A DNA stretch of 64,000 bases from Herbiconiux aconitum (GCF_024979235.1 NZ_JANLCM010000001.1:1-64000), one strand, 5' to 3'. Positions 34,680 through 43,580 are shown, numbered from the stretch's first letter. Numbers and translations are program-made. The notes: generated by a model not told the origin, from the letters alone.

Positions 34680-35156
34680 ATGACCGACCAAGACAGCACC
34701 GCCCGCAGCTCGACCGGATACGACCGCATCGTGGTCGGGGTCGACGGATCGGAGGCCTCGATCGAGGCATTGCGCCGCGCGGTGGGGATCGCGGAGAAGT
34801 TCGGGTCGCGGGTCGACGCCATCTGCGTTTGGAGCTACCCGATCTCCTACACCCCGCTGCCGGCCTTCTACTATCCCGACAGGGATGCCGAACAGATCGT
34901 GGACCAGGTCGCCGCAGCGGTCTTCGGGTCATCCCGACCCGACTGGTTCACCGCCACCACCCGCGAGGGCTCAGCGGCGCTCGTGCTGATCGACGAAAGC
35001 GAGTCCGCCGACCTGCTGGTGGTGGGAAGCCGTGGACACGGTGGTTTCGCCGGCCTGCTGCTCGGGTCTGTCAGCGCCCAGTGCGCCGAGCACTCGCACT
35101 GCCCGGTTCTGGTCGTGCACGACCAGGCCGCCGAAGAGAGTGGACCGCAGCAATGA
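34680..35156 (+). CDS. Universal stress protein, single domain
   Basis: 158 residues. IVVGVDGSEASIEALRRAVG at the start and the ATP-binding end GSRGHGGFAGLLLGSVS with CPVLVVHD are the UspA hallmarks (G-2x-G-9x-G-S/T). It probably binds ATP and helps survival under hypoxia or energy stress. ATG at 34680 follows the triple box region. Its stop overlaps the ADH start (ATGA), and the operon continues with a membrane protein and a tandem USP. Confidence 0.92.
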   Translation: MTDQDSTARSSTGYDRIVVGVDGSEASIEALRRAVGIAEKFGSRVDAICVWSYPISYTPLPAFYYPDRDAEQIVDQVAAAVFGSSRPDWFTATTREGSAALVLIDESESADLLVVGSRGHGGFAGLLLGSVSAQCAEHSHCPVLVVHDQAAEESGPQQ

Positions 35157-36187
35157 GGGCGCTGCAGTACCGCACGATCGGGTCGCCGCCCGAGGTCGTC
35201 GAGATCGACACTCCCGAACCCGGTCCGGGTCAAGTGCGTCTCAAGGTCACGGCCGCCGGACTCTGCCATTCCGACGCGTTCGTGATGAGCCTTCCGGAGG
35301 ACCAGTACGTCTACGGGCTGCCTCTGACTCTCGGTCACGAAGGCGCCGGGGTCGTCGACAAGCTGGGTGCGGGTGTCGCCGGAGTGGCCGTGGGCGACTC
35401 GGTGGCCGTCTACGGCCCATGGGGTTGTGGCCGCTGCCACGAGTGTGCGCAGGGTCGCGAGAACTACTGCCGCAACGCCGCGGCGCTCGGCATCGCCCCG
35501 CCAGGGCTCGGGGCACCCGGGGCGATGGCGGAATACCTCATCGTCGACGACGCCCGGCACCTCGTGCCGCTAGGCGATCTCGACCCGGTGGAGAGCGTCT
35601 CCCTCACCGACGCCGGCCTCACCCCCTATCACGCGATCGTGTCGAGCCTCGGCAAACTGCGACCCGGATCAACCGCCGTGGTGATCGGCGTCGGCGGCCT
35701 CGGACACGTCGCCGTGCAGATCCTCCGCGCCATCACGGCAACAACGGTGATCGCCCTCGACACCGACCCGGAGAAGCTGGCGCTCGCCACCGAGGTCGGC
35801 GCCCATCACGTGCTGGTGTCCGACGGCGACGCTGCAGAACGCATCCGTTCCCTCACCTCAGGGCGCGGGGCGGACGCGGTCTTCGACTTCGTCGGCGCGA
35901 CCGGCACCCTCGACCTCGCCCGCACCGTGGTCGCGACGGATGGCGACATCCAGATCGTCGGAATCGGTGGCGGTCTGCTGCCCACCGGATTCTTCTCGAC
36001 ACCGTTCGGCGCATCCGTGCGCGCGCCCTGCTGGGGCACTCGCGCCGAACTGATCGAGGTGCTCGACCTCGCCCGAACGGGGCGTCTGTCGGTGCACGTC
36101 GAGCGGTTCGGACTCGATGATGCGCCCGAGGCCTACCGCCGGCTGCACGACGGCACGATCCGCGGCCGAGCTGTCGTGGTTCCCTGA
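35153..36187 (+). CDS. Zinc-dependent alcohol dehydrogenase (MDR)
   Basis: 344 residues. Catalytic zinc: LCHSDAFVM and GHEGAGVVDKLG; structural zinc: four cysteines in GCGRCHECAQGRENYC; Rossmann motif VVIGVGGLGHVAVQIL. It should oxidise an alcohol or reduce an aldehyde with NAD(H), a way to recycle NADH when oxygen is low. The actual substrate is unknown. Translationally coupled to the upstream USP by a 4-base overlap. Confidence 0.92.
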   Translation: MRALQYRTIGSPPEVVEIDTPEPGPGQVRLKVTAAGLCHSDAFVMSLPEDQYVYGLPLTLGHEGAGVVDKLGAGVAGVAVGDSVAVYGPWGCGRCHECAQGRENYCRNAAALGIAPPGLGAPGAMAEYLIVDDARHLVPLGDLDPVESVSLTDAGLTPYHAIVSSLGKLRPGSTAVVIGVGGLGHVAVQILRAITATTVIALDTDPEKLALATEVGAHHVLVSDGDAAERIRSLTSGRGADAVFDFVGATGTLDLARTVVATDGDIQIVGIGGGLLPTGFFSTPFGASVRAPCWGTRAELIEVLDLARTGRLSVHVERFGLDDAPEAYRRLHDGTIRGRAVVVP

Positions 36188-36220
36188 CCGAACTCACCTG
36201 ACAGGAACAGGAGCAAAGCG

Positions 36221-36661
36221 ATGATCAGCGACACCCTCACCCGCCGCGTGCTGGTGGGCATCCTCCTCTTCGGGGCGATCTCGTCCTTCGGCGGAGCCGT
36301 GGTGGCGATCTTCTTCGGTGGAGGTGGCGTGCCCGCGGACTATCTGGAGGGCAGTGCGTTCACCTCCTTCCTCATGCCCGGTCTCGTTCTCGGCGTCATC
36401 GTCGGAGGCACGCAGCTCGCCGGCGCCGTGACCCTTCTGCTGCGTCCACGGGCCGGGATCGTGGTCACCGCGATCGCCGGCTTCGGCATGATCATCTGGA
36501 TCTTCGTCGAGATCGCGGTCATCCGCGAGTACTCGTGGCTACAGACGGCCTACTTCGCCGTCGGGATCGCCGAACTCGTGCTCGTGCTGGCCCTGCTCGG
36601 CATCACCCCCTCAATTGTGCGCCCCGCGAAGGGGCTCCGCACCACGACAGAAAGCAGGTGA
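36221..36661 (+). CDS. Four-helix membrane protein, unknown
   Basis: 146 residues with four hydrophobic helices (VLVGILLFGAISSFGGAVVA, FLMPGLVLGVIVGGTQLAGA, GIVVTAIAGFGMIIWIFVEI, AYFAVGIAELVLVLALLGIT). A short N-terminus and a basic C-terminal tail. The family is not recognised by me. It starts 33 bases after the ADH stop (ACAGGAACAGGAGC before the ATG) and lies 4 bases before the tandem USP gene, so it is part of the same stress operon. Confidence 0.78.
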   Translation: MISDTLTRRVLVGILLFGAISSFGGAVVAIFFGGGGVPADYLEGSAFTSFLMPGLVLGVIVGGTQLAGAVTLLLRPRAGIVVTAIAGFGMIIWIFVEIAVIREYSWLQTAYFAVGIAELVLVLALLGITPSIVRPAKGLRTTTESR

Positions 36662-36665
36662 CCGC

Positions 36666-37508
36666 ATGTTCGACGGGATCGTCGTCGGATGGAACGAATC
36701 CGAATCCGCGGCAACCGCGCTCGACTGGGCCGTGAAACGAGCCGGCGACACACCCGTCCGGGTGGTGAGCATCGTGCCCGGCCAGGAGACCGGCAGCGAC
36801 TACCTCAGCCCGACATCGGTGGAGTCCCAGGTGCGGGTGCACCTCATCGACGCCGCCGAACGGATGCGTGCACGCTATCCGAACGCCCGGATCGACACCG
36901 AGGCCATCCGGGGCGCCGTCGTCGACGAACTGATCCGCCTCTCCGTACCCGGCACTCTGCTCGTCGTGGGCGGGACTCCCCGTTCGGAAAGACGCACCCC
37001 GTTCGGCTGGTCGGTGGCGACCCGGGTTGCCGGAGCACGCACCCCGGGAACGATGGCCGTCGTGCCGAGCAACGTGTTCATCGGAGTGCGCTCCGGCGTC
37101 GTGGTCGGTATCGACGGAGCGGCCGAAGGTTCGGCAGTGCTCGACGTGGCCATCGACGAAGCCCAACGGTTGCGCGAGGAACTCCGACTCGTGCACGCCT
37201 GGGCTCCCCCTCCCGAGTGGCAGGACGTGTTCGTACCCGACCTCGGCTTCGAAGACACTCTCGAAGACATGCGTCACGGCATCCTGCGCGACGCCGTCGC
37301 CGCGGCGAGCCAGATCTCCGGTCTGGCCATCCGCGAATCCCTCATCAGCGAAGCTCCTGCCATCGCGGTGAGCGAAGCGGCGCGAGGCGCCACCGAGCTG
37401 GTGATCGGAAATCACAGCACCCGCGGGGTGCGCCGGTTGCAGCTCGGGTCGGTGAGTCACGCCGCGCTGCGCGACCTGCACGCGCCGACCATCGTCGTGC
37501 GCTCATGA
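36666..37508 (+). CDS. Tandem universal stress protein
   Basis: 280 residues with two Usp domains (about 1-135 and 145-280). Domain 1 begins GIVVGWNESESAATALDWAV; domain 2 begins GVVVGIDGAAEGSAVLDVAI and ends TELVIGNHSTRGVRRLQLGS then APTIVVRS, a diverged ATP-site end. The first domain lacks a clear G-2x-G-9x-GS motif, so it may not bind ATP. Last gene of the USP-ADH-membrane-USP operon, followed by a hairpin terminator. Confidence 0.88.
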   Translation: MFDGIVVGWNESESAATALDWAVKRAGDTPVRVVSIVPGQETGSDYLSPTSVESQVRVHLIDAAERMRARYPNARIDTEAIRGAVVDELIRLSVPGTLLVVGGTPRSERRTPFGWSVATRVAGARTPGTMAVVPSNVFIGVRSGVVVGIDGAAEGSAVLDVAIDEAQRLREELRLVHAWAPPPEWQDVFVPDLGFEDTLEDMRHGILRDAVAAASQISGLAIRESLISEAPAIAVSEAARGATELVIGNHSTRGVRRLQLGSVSHAALRDLHAPTIVVRS

Positions 37509-37511
37509 CCC

Positions 37512-37549
37512 GGGCTGACGTCGCGTCGGTTGCGCCGCAGCGTCAGCCC
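37512..37549. terminator. Bidirectional hairpin terminator between convergent stress genes
   Basis: GGGCTGACG and CGTCAGCCC (9-bp perfect arms, 20-base loop with further pairing) lie 3 bases after the tandem-USP stop and downstream of the convergent flavodoxin-USP gene. Confidence 0.65.
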
Positions 37550-37614
37550 CGTCACCCGGCACGGATTCGACCGGGTCGACGAAGCGCTCGACGACTTGGC
37601 GCTCGGATAGGCCG

Positions 37615-38634
37615 TCAGGATCCTTCGTGATCGAGGTCTCGTCCTGGCGGACGCACGACCAGCACCGGGCAGGTGGCGTGCCTCACGCACTGCTCGCTGA
37701 CCGATCCGAGCATCAGGGAGGCGAAACCGCCGCGTCCGCGAGACCCGACGACGAGCATCCGCGCGTTGCGTGACACCTCGATCAGCACCTCCGCGGGTTG
37801 CCCGAGCACGCCCTGGTACTCCACGGCCACGCCAGGATGACGTTCCCGAATCGACTGCGTCTCCTCGATCAGCAGGTCGCGCACGCGCGCGTCGACCTCC
37901 GAGAAGGGTGACGCGAAACCGTCGTGGAACAGGGCCCCTCGGGGTGCGGTGTCGATCGACCACGCGCGTACGATCACGAGCGGCGCCGACAATGCGGTGG
38001 CGAGTTCCAAAGCAGTCACCAGCGCGTCATCCGCCTGCGCCGATCCATCGTGCCCGACCACGATGCTCGCGGGCGTCGCAGGTGCGGGATCGAGAACCCC
38101 GTCGAAGGGGTTCGGCTGTTCCAGCTCGATCCCGGTGCCCCACGAGCGCGCACGTTCGCGCTCCCCCGGCTCGAGACGATGGTTGTCCATGACGTAGAAG
38201 CTCTGGGGCGGGGTGAGCAGTTCGATTCCGCTCTCGCGCAGGACACTCTCCAGGTGGTGTGCGGCCGATCCGACAAGCAGACGCGGCCCCCGGATGCGCG
38301 TGTCGAAGACGGCGAACGCGGTATCTGCCGGGAACTCGGCACCTTCGAGCCACTCGGCCATGCCGATCGGGGCGTGATCGTGCTCGAGCTGAAGGCCCGA
38401 GTAGCCGTCGAGACCGAGCAGAGCGGCGTTCTCACGGCTGGCCGGTGTGCTCAGTCCGTGGGTGTGGGTGGGAGCACCGAGCACGATGAGCTCGCTCTGC
38501 GGCAACTGATCCGGATCGAGGTCGTGCAGTGAGATCACGGTGGCACGCATGTTCTGTCGGAGCCCGGCCGCGATCTCCTCCGCCACCTCATGGGTGGCGC
38601 CGAACAGCGACTCGTAGATGACCAGAGCCGCCAT
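37615..38634 (-). CDS. Flavodoxin-universal stress protein fusion
   Basis: 339 residues. Residues 1-170 are flavodoxin-like: MAALVIYESLFGATHEVAEE with the FMN phosphate loop, and LIVLGAPTHTHGL. Residues 189-335 are a Usp domain: IVVGHDGSAQADDALVTALE, and the ATP motif GSRGRGGFASLMLGSVSEQC before CPVLVVRP. Both halves have intact ligand motifs and the frame is open throughout. Fusion suggests coupling of flavin redox state to ATP-dependent signalling; that is inference. The N-terminal half resembles the free flavodoxin at 44342. Starts 1 base after the BON-like gene's stop. An upstream in-frame extension is not homologous. Confidence 0.88.
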   Translation of the reverse strand: MAALVIYESLFGATHEVAEEIAAGLRQNMRATVISLHDLDPDQLPQSELIVLGAPTHTHGLSTPASRENAALLGLDGYSGLQLEHDHAPIGMAEWLEGAEFPADTAFAVFDTRIRGPRLLVGSAAHHLESVLRESGIELLTPPQSFYVMDNHRLEPGERERARSWGTGIELEQPNPFDGVLDPAPATPASIVVGHDGSAQADDALVTALELATALSAPLVIVRAWSIDTAPRGALFHDGFASPFSEVDARVRDLLIEETQSIRERHPGVAVEYQGVLGQPAEVLIEVSRNARMLVVGSRGRGGFASLMLGSVSEQCVRHATCPVLVVRPPGRDLDHEGS

Positions 38635-38635
38635 C

Positions 38636-38896
38636 TCAACCAACAACCCTGATGTCGTCGTGCGCCACCAGCTGGTTGACGACTCCGCGCACCATCGGGA
38701 GCATCTGCACAGAGCGCTGAGCTGCCTTGCGCTGATACGCCCATTCGGCGACCGTGATCTCATCGACGGCCGTGGTGACGCCGGAGACGCCGATCGCGGT
38801 GTCCTCGAGCTCGGGGGTCCATTGCACCTCCGAGCGCACCGCCTGCTGCTGGATGCGGGCGTCGGTGGTGTGCTCCGGTGATTCCGTCATCGTCAT
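38636..38896 (-). CDS. BON-domain-like small protein
   Basis: 86 residues. After a 20-residue polar start, VRSEVQWTPELEDTAIGVSG begins a BON-like pattern, continuing ITVAEWAYQRKAAQRSVQML and ending VRGVVNQLVAHDDIRVV. The VxLxGxV strand typical of BON is replaced by GVTTAVDEITVAEW, so the domain is diverged. BON domains bind membranes or partner proteins. ATG at 38896 has GGAG 6 bases upstream. First gene of the minus-strand pair with the flavodoxin-USP fusion; two boxes lie upstream. Confidence 0.7.
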   Translation of the reverse strand: MTMTESPEHTTDARIQQQAVRSEVQWTPELEDTAIGVSGVTTAVDEITVAEWAYQRKAAQRSVQMLPMVRGVVNQLVAHDDIRVVG

Positions 38897-38962
38897 GGTG
38901 TGCTCCGCTCGTGGCCGCTGGTCCGACACGTCGACGCTAGAACGCACCGCGCGGCCGCGGCA

Positions 38963-38998
38963 GTGCCGAAGGTCCCGTGGCGACGGGACCAATGGCAC
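38963..38998. promoter_or_regulatory. Pair of DevR/DosR-like boxes, BON-like gene / metal ATPase
   Basis: GTGCCGAAGGTCCC (38963-38976) and, 8 bases on, the inverted GGGACCAATGGCAC (38985-38998). They lie between divergent starts at 38896 and 39067 and match the boxes at 34501-34604. Confidence 0.7.
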
Positions 38999-39066
38999 TG
39001 CCGTCGCCCTGCCCGAAGGGCCGATCCTGAGAGCAGACCCTGTTCGACTCCACGGAGGTGCTCGAT

Positions 39067-40932
39067 GTGCTCGCGACTGACCTGTCCCCGGTGAAACGAA
39101 TCCGCTATCCGCTCGTCGTCGCCACGGTCGGCGTCGGCGTGGTCGCCGGCGTCCTGTGGCTCGTGGGATGGCAGTTCGCCGCAGCGGTGATCGTCGCGGT
39201 GTTCGCATCGGGGATCGCTGTGCTCGAGTCGGTGCGGATGATCCGGCGCCTGCGCCAAGGTGTCATCGGTGTCGACGTCTTGGCGGTGGTGGCCATCGTG
39301 TCGACCGTTCTAGTCGGCGAACTCCTCGCCTCGCTGATCATCGTGCTCATGCTCACCGGTGGCGAAGCGCTGGAGGACTTCGCCCAGGCGCGAGCCGAGC
39401 GCGAGCTGAAGGGACTCATCGACCGCGCGCCGCGATCCGCGCACAGGATAACGCCTTCCGGCGCACTCGAGGAGGTCGGCGTCGGCGATGTCGCCGCGGG
39501 AGATCACCTCCTGGTGAGGCCGTCGGAGATCGTGCCGGTCGACGGTGTGCTGGCTGAGGAGACCGTGGCCGCGGAGTTCGACGAGTCGTCGCTGACCGGT
39601 GAGAGCATGCCGGTCGAGCACCGCGGTGGCGACCTGGTGCTCAGCGGTTCGATCAACGGGGCCGCCGCGGTGACGATGACCGCGACAGCGGATGCGCGGC
39701 ACAGCCAGTATCAGAGCATCGTGCTGCTCGTCACCGAGGCAGCCTCCCGTCCCGCGCCCGTGGTGCGGCTAGCCGACCGTTTCGCCCTCCCGTTCACGGC
39801 GCTCGCGCTCGTGATCGGCGGCGTCGCTTGGGCCGTTTCGGGTGACCCCGTGCGCTTCGCCGAAGTGCTCGTGCTCGCGACGCCGTGTCCGTTGATCATC
39901 GCCGCGCCGATCGCCTTCATGGCGGGGATGAGCCGCGCGGCCAAGAACGGCATCATCGTGAAGGGCGGAGCCGTGCTCGAAACACTTTCGCGCGCGCGGA
40001 GCGTCGTGTTCGACAAGACGGGAACGCTCACCGAAGGGCGGCCGACCATCACCCGCATCCGGGTGGAGAACGGGTTCACCGAACGCGAGCTCCTCCGTCT
40101 TGCCGCGTCGGCCGAGCAGTACTCGAGTCACGTGCTGGCCGAGTCGATCATCCGCGACGCCACCGCCGCCGACCTGGATCTCGAAGAGACCGAGGTCGCG
40201 CGTGAGGTCGCCACCGCGGGAGTCGAAGCCCGATTCGCGGCCGGGGAGGTGCGGGTCGGAAAGCTCTCCTTCGTGTCGGAGCGCGCCCCGGCAGCCACCG
40301 CCTACGACCTCGACCCCGGCGAACTCGCCATCTACGTCGCCGTCGACGAGGTGTTCGCCGGCGCCATCATCGCGCACGACGGGTTGAGGGCGAACGCCAC
40401 CTCGACCATCGCCGAGTTGCTGCGGCGAGGCGTTCGCCGCATCATCATGCTCACGGGTGACGCGGCCCCCACCGCGCACGCGATCGCGGCCGAGGCGGGA
40501 ATCACGGATGTGCGGTCCGGATGCCTGCCCGCCGACAAGGTCGAAGCCGTCGCGCAGCTGACCGATCGGCCCGTCGTCATGGTGGGCGACGGCGTGAACG
40601 ACGCCCCGGTTCTCGCCGCCGCCGATGTGGGCATCGCCATGGGCGCCCGAGGGGCGACCGCCGCGAGTGATTCGGCCGACGTCGTCATCCTGCTCGACGA
40701 CCTGTCGAAGGCCGCGACTGCGGTGGTGATCGGTCAGGGCAGTGTGCGGATCGCCCTGCAGAGCATCTGGATCGGAATCGTGCTGAGCGTCGCGCTCATG
40801 ACCATCGCCGCGTTCGGGATCATCCCCGCCGCGGTCGGCGCCGGCATCCAGGAGGCAGTCGATCTGGTCTGCATCCTCAACGCGCTGCGCGCGTTGCGCG
40901 ACCCGGTCAGGCCGTCTCCGGCACCACGATGA
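39067..40932 (+). CDS. P1B-type heavy-metal-transporting ATPase
   Basis: 621 residues from GTG at 39067 (a GGAGG lies 8 bases upstream; a GTG at 39058 would overlap it). Phosphorylation motif DKTGTLTEGRP (Asp about 316), actuator SLTGESMPVEH, hinge GDGVNDAPVLAAADVGIAMG. The membrane metal motif is TPCPL near residue 272, not CPC, and there is no N-terminal HMA domain. TPC-type pumps have been grouped as P1B-5 (nickel or cobalt suggested), but the ion here is unknown. Part of the dormancy-type cluster and preceded by two boxes. Its end overlaps the convergent USP gene by 26 bases. Confidence 0.9.
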   Translation: MLATDLSPVKRIRYPLVVATVGVGVVAGVLWLVGWQFAAAVIVAVFASGIAVLESVRMIRRLRQGVIGVDVLAVVAIVSTVLVGELLASLIIVLMLTGGEALEDFAQARAERELKGLIDRAPRSAHRITPSGALEEVGVGDVAAGDHLLVRPSEIVPVDGVLAEETVAAEFDESSLTGESMPVEHRGGDLVLSGSINGAAAVTMTATADARHSQYQSIVLLVTEAASRPAPVVRLADRFALPFTALALVIGGVAWAVSGDPVRFAEVLVLATPCPLIIAAPIAFMAGMSRAAKNGIIVKGGAVLETLSRARSVVFDKTGTLTEGRPTITRIRVENGFTERELLRLAASAEQYSSHVLAESIIRDATAADLDLEETEVAREVATAGVEARFAAGEVRVGKLSFVSERAPAATAYDLDPGELAIYVAVDEVFAGAIIAHDGLRANATSTIAELLRRGVRRIIMLTGDAAPTAHAIAAEAGITDVRSGCLPADKVEAVAQLTDRPVVMVGDGVNDAPVLAAADVGIAMGARGATAASDSADVVILLDDLSKAATAVVIGQGSVRIALQSIWIGIVLSVALMTIAAFGIIPAAVGAGIQEAVDLVCILNALRALRDPVRPSPAPR

Positions 40933-41713
40933 CCGGCCCGGCCAGGTTGATCAGCACGTCGTGACCGACGTGCCCCAGGCCGCGTCCCTGCGTTCCGGCG
41001 CGATCCGGCCGGCCGATCACCACGAGAGACATCGAGCGGGTGGCCTCGACCAGCACCTCGGCCGCCGGCCGCTGCATCACCCGAGCACGGGGCCGGGCGC
41101 CGACGATGAGGTCGGCTGCGTCCAGCGCCTGCTCGATGATGGCATCCGACATCGCGCCGTGATCGGCGACACCGACACACCGGAAGAGGGTGAGATGTTG
41201 CTGCATCCGCGCAGCCTCGCGCGCCGCGAATTCGACCGCCAGTCGCGACGCCGGCGAGTCGTCGACACCTGCCGCGATGCCGCCACGACGGCTGCGGTAG
41301 GGCACCTGCGGAACGACCGCAAGGGGCGCCCGGGAGGTGGCTGCCAATTGCACAGACCTCGAGCCGAACACCTGGCCTCGAACGAATCCTGCCTTGTGCG
41401 TCCCTACGACGACGAGTTCCGCGTTCTCGGACTGTTCCGCCAGAACCATCATCGGCTCGCCCTCGATGATCTCGCCGCGCACGCAGACCGCCGGCTGGGT
41501 CGCGCGTGCGAAGTCCACCGCGTCCTGCAAAGTGAGTTCGCCCGTGGCGCGCAGTTCCCGTCGAGCGCTCAGCCCGACGGTCCCCCACTCGTCGTCCACG
41601 ACGTGCAGCAGCCGCACGTCGTGATCCCGGTCGAGTGCCCGGTCGAGAGCCCAGCTGAGAGCGGCTCGGCCGATCGTCGTGCCATCGACGCCGACCAGTA
41701 TGGATCCGTTCAC
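40907..41713 (-). CDS. Tandem universal stress protein
   Basis: 268 residues, two Usp domains. Domain 1: ILVGVDGTTIGRAALSWALD and VVVGTHKAGFVRGQVFGSRS; domain 2: GIAAGVDDSPASRLAVEFAA and VVIGRPDRAG...VLINLAGPVIVVPE. GTG at 41713 has AAGGAG 6 bases upstream and begins at the domain; the longer frame upstream is rejected. It is divergent from devS-like with one box between them and overlaps the end of the ATPase gene. Confidence 0.88.
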   Translation of the reverse strand: MNGSILVGVDGTTIGRAALSWALDRALDRDHDVRLLHVVDDEWGTVGLSARRELRATGELTLQDAVDFARATQPAVCVRGEIIEGEPMMVLAEQSENAELVVVGTHKAGFVRGQVFGSRSVQLAATSRAPLAVVPQVPYRSRRGGIAAGVDDSPASRLAVEFAAREAARMQQHLTLFRCVGVADHGAMSDAIIEQALDAADLIVGARPRARVMQRPAAEVLVEATRSMSLVVIGRPDRAGTQGRGLGHVGHDVLINLAGPVIVVPETA

Positions 41714-41782
41714 GGCCTGCTCCTTCCGATGATTCAGCGCTTCATCTCCTCTCACGATCCCAGCCCGGTGGCCGAGTGGGCA

Positions 41783-41796
41783 GGGCCGAAAGTCCC
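41783..41796. promoter_or_regulatory. DevR/DosR-like box between USP and devS-like genes
   Basis: GGGCCGAAAGTCCC, one mismatch from the 34501 box, 66 bases before the sensor kinase start and 70 bases from the divergent USP start. It suggests autoregulation of the two-component system. Confidence 0.72.
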
Positions 41797-41861
41797 CCGG
41801 GGCACCCGCCTGGCGAGCGGAGTAGAGTGGCCGCACGCACCGGCGCTAGGCGGAGGAAACG

Positions 41862-43580
41862 ATGGCGGGCGACGACCCCCTCACATTCCCGGATGCGCCG
41901 CGCGCCGAATTGGACCGCGCGTTGAGCGATCTCGTTTCGAGAGCGGCTGACGTCATGAAGACGCAGGGTCGGTTACGGGCCCTGTTGCACGCGAATCGGG
42001 CGGTGGTCGAACAGATCGAGTTGCCGGTTGTGTTGAAGCGCATCGTCGAGGCGGCGGTCGAACTGGTCGACGCGGAGTACGGCGCGATCGGCGTCATCTC
42101 ACCGCAGGGCGGCCTCGAACAGTTCATCTACGTCGGGATGACGCCGCGCGACGAAGAGCAGATCGGCCATCTCCCGGAAGGGCACGGGCTTCTCGGGGCC
42201 CTCATCGACGACCCGCACGCCATCCGTCTCGAGCACATCACCGACGACGCCCGATCGACGGGGTTCCCTGCGCACCACCCACCGATGGAGAGTTTTCTCG
42301 GCGTCCCGATCCGGGTGCGCGAGTCCGTGTTCGGAAACCTCTACCTCACGAATCAGCGAGGCGGCGCCTTCTCCGCGGAGGACGAGCAGCTGATCACCTC
42401 CTTGGCGGCCACCGCGGGATTCGCCATCGAGAACGCACGCCTTTTCGCAGAGGCCCAAGCGCGGGAGAAGTGGATGGCGGCCGCTGCGGAGACATCGGCG
42501 ACGATCCTCTCGACCAGCCGGCAGGTCGGCCTCCAAGAGCTCGCCGAGCAGCTCCTCCAGCTCGCCGAAGCCGGAAGGGTCTGCCTCGTCGAGGAAGAAA
42601 GCGTCGATGGCCACCTCAGCGTGACCGTCGCCCGCGGACCACGGGGCGAGGTGATGGATCTCCCGCGCCATGCCGCCGATACCGTCGCCGGTGCCGTCTT
42701 CGAATCGCGCAGCGCCCGGTCTGTGCCGGAGTCGCTCCCCGCTGAGGCCGATCCGCTGGCCCTCGGCGACGACAGCGGCGCCGGGCCGATGCTGGCCGTG
42801 CCCCTGAACGCCGGAGGAAACACGTTCGCTGTCGCCGTGATCGCTCGCGAGCCCGGAGCGCAACGGTTCAGCGCTTTGGACCTCGAGATCGCCGACGACT
42901 TCGTGAACCGGGCTGCCGTGGCGCTGGAACTCGCCGCGGCACGTGAGGATCAGCAGCGGATGCTTCTTCTGCAAGACCGGGGACGGATCGCGCGCGACCT
43001 GCACGACCACGTGATCCAGCAGTTGTTCGGCACCGGTCTGGAGCTGCAGGGTCTCATCGGGCGGTCGGGCCCGGGCGCCACAGCCGACAAGCTGGCCGGG
43101 GCAGTGGCGCGGATCGATGAGAGCATCGCGCAGATCAGAACGGTCATCTTCGCCCTCTCCTCCCCCGGCGCGCGCAACGGGTCCGTCCGGCATTCCCTGC
43201 TCGACCTCGCTCGGGACGCCTCCGTGGGAATGCCGCAACCGCCGACCACCAGGTTTTCCGGGCCGGTCGATCTGGTGGTCACCGATGACCTGGCCGACGA
43301 CGTCACCGCGGTCGCGCGCGAGTGCCTCTCCAATGTGTCGCGCCACGCGGGCGCCGGCCGCGCCACTCTGGAATTGGGGGCCGCCGACGGAATGGTCACC
43401 CTCACGGTTCGCGACGACGGGCGCGGGATTCCCACGGACGGGCGCCGGAGCGGATTGCGCAACCTCGAAGAGCGAGCCGCCCGCCGGGGCGGTTCGCTCG
43501 TCATCGAATCCGCGCCGGGCGACACCAGCGTGCGATGGCAGGTGCCCTACCCCGAACTGGACGACGAGGAGAATCGATGA
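41862..43580 (+). CDS. devS: DevS/DosT-like haem-GAF sensor histidine kinase
   Basis: 572 residues: GAF-A (about 55-200), GAF-B (about 215-365), HisKA_3 with phospho-accepting His381 in GRIARDLHDHVIQQLFGTGL, and an HATPase with ARECLSNVSRHAG and DDGRGIPTDGRRSGLRNLEE. His139 in HHPPMESFLGVPI and Tyr161 in FGNLYL are spaced 22 apart, matching as I recall the proximal haem ligand His149 and distal Tyr171 of Mycobacterium DevS. It should sense O2, NO or CO and phosphorylate the DevR-like partner. GGAGGAAACG precedes the ATG; the stop overlaps the next start (ATGA). Confidence 0.92.
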   Translation: MAGDDPLTFPDAPRAELDRALSDLVSRAADVMKTQGRLRALLHANRAVVEQIELPVVLKRIVEAAVELVDAEYGAIGVISPQGGLEQFIYVGMTPRDEEQIGHLPEGHGLLGALIDDPHAIRLEHITDDARSTGFPAHHPPMESFLGVPIRVRESVFGNLYLTNQRGGAFSAEDEQLITSLAATAGFAIENARLFAEAQAREKWMAAAAETSATILSTSRQVGLQELAEQLLQLAEAGRVCLVEEESVDGHLSVTVARGPRGEVMDLPRHAADTVAGAVFESRSARSVPESLPAEADPLALGDDSGAGPMLAVPLNAGGNTFAVAVIAREPGAQRFSALDLEIADDFVNRAAVALELAAAREDQQRMLLLQDRGRIARDLHDHVIQQLFGTGLELQGLIGRSGPGATADKLAGAVARIDESIAQIRTVIFALSSPGARNGSVRHSLLDLARDASVGMPQPPTTRFSGPVDLVVTDDLADDVTAVARECLSNVSRHAGAGRATLELGAADGMVTLTVRDDGRGIPTDGRRSGLRNLEERAARRGGSLVIESAPGDTSVRWQVPYPELDDEENR

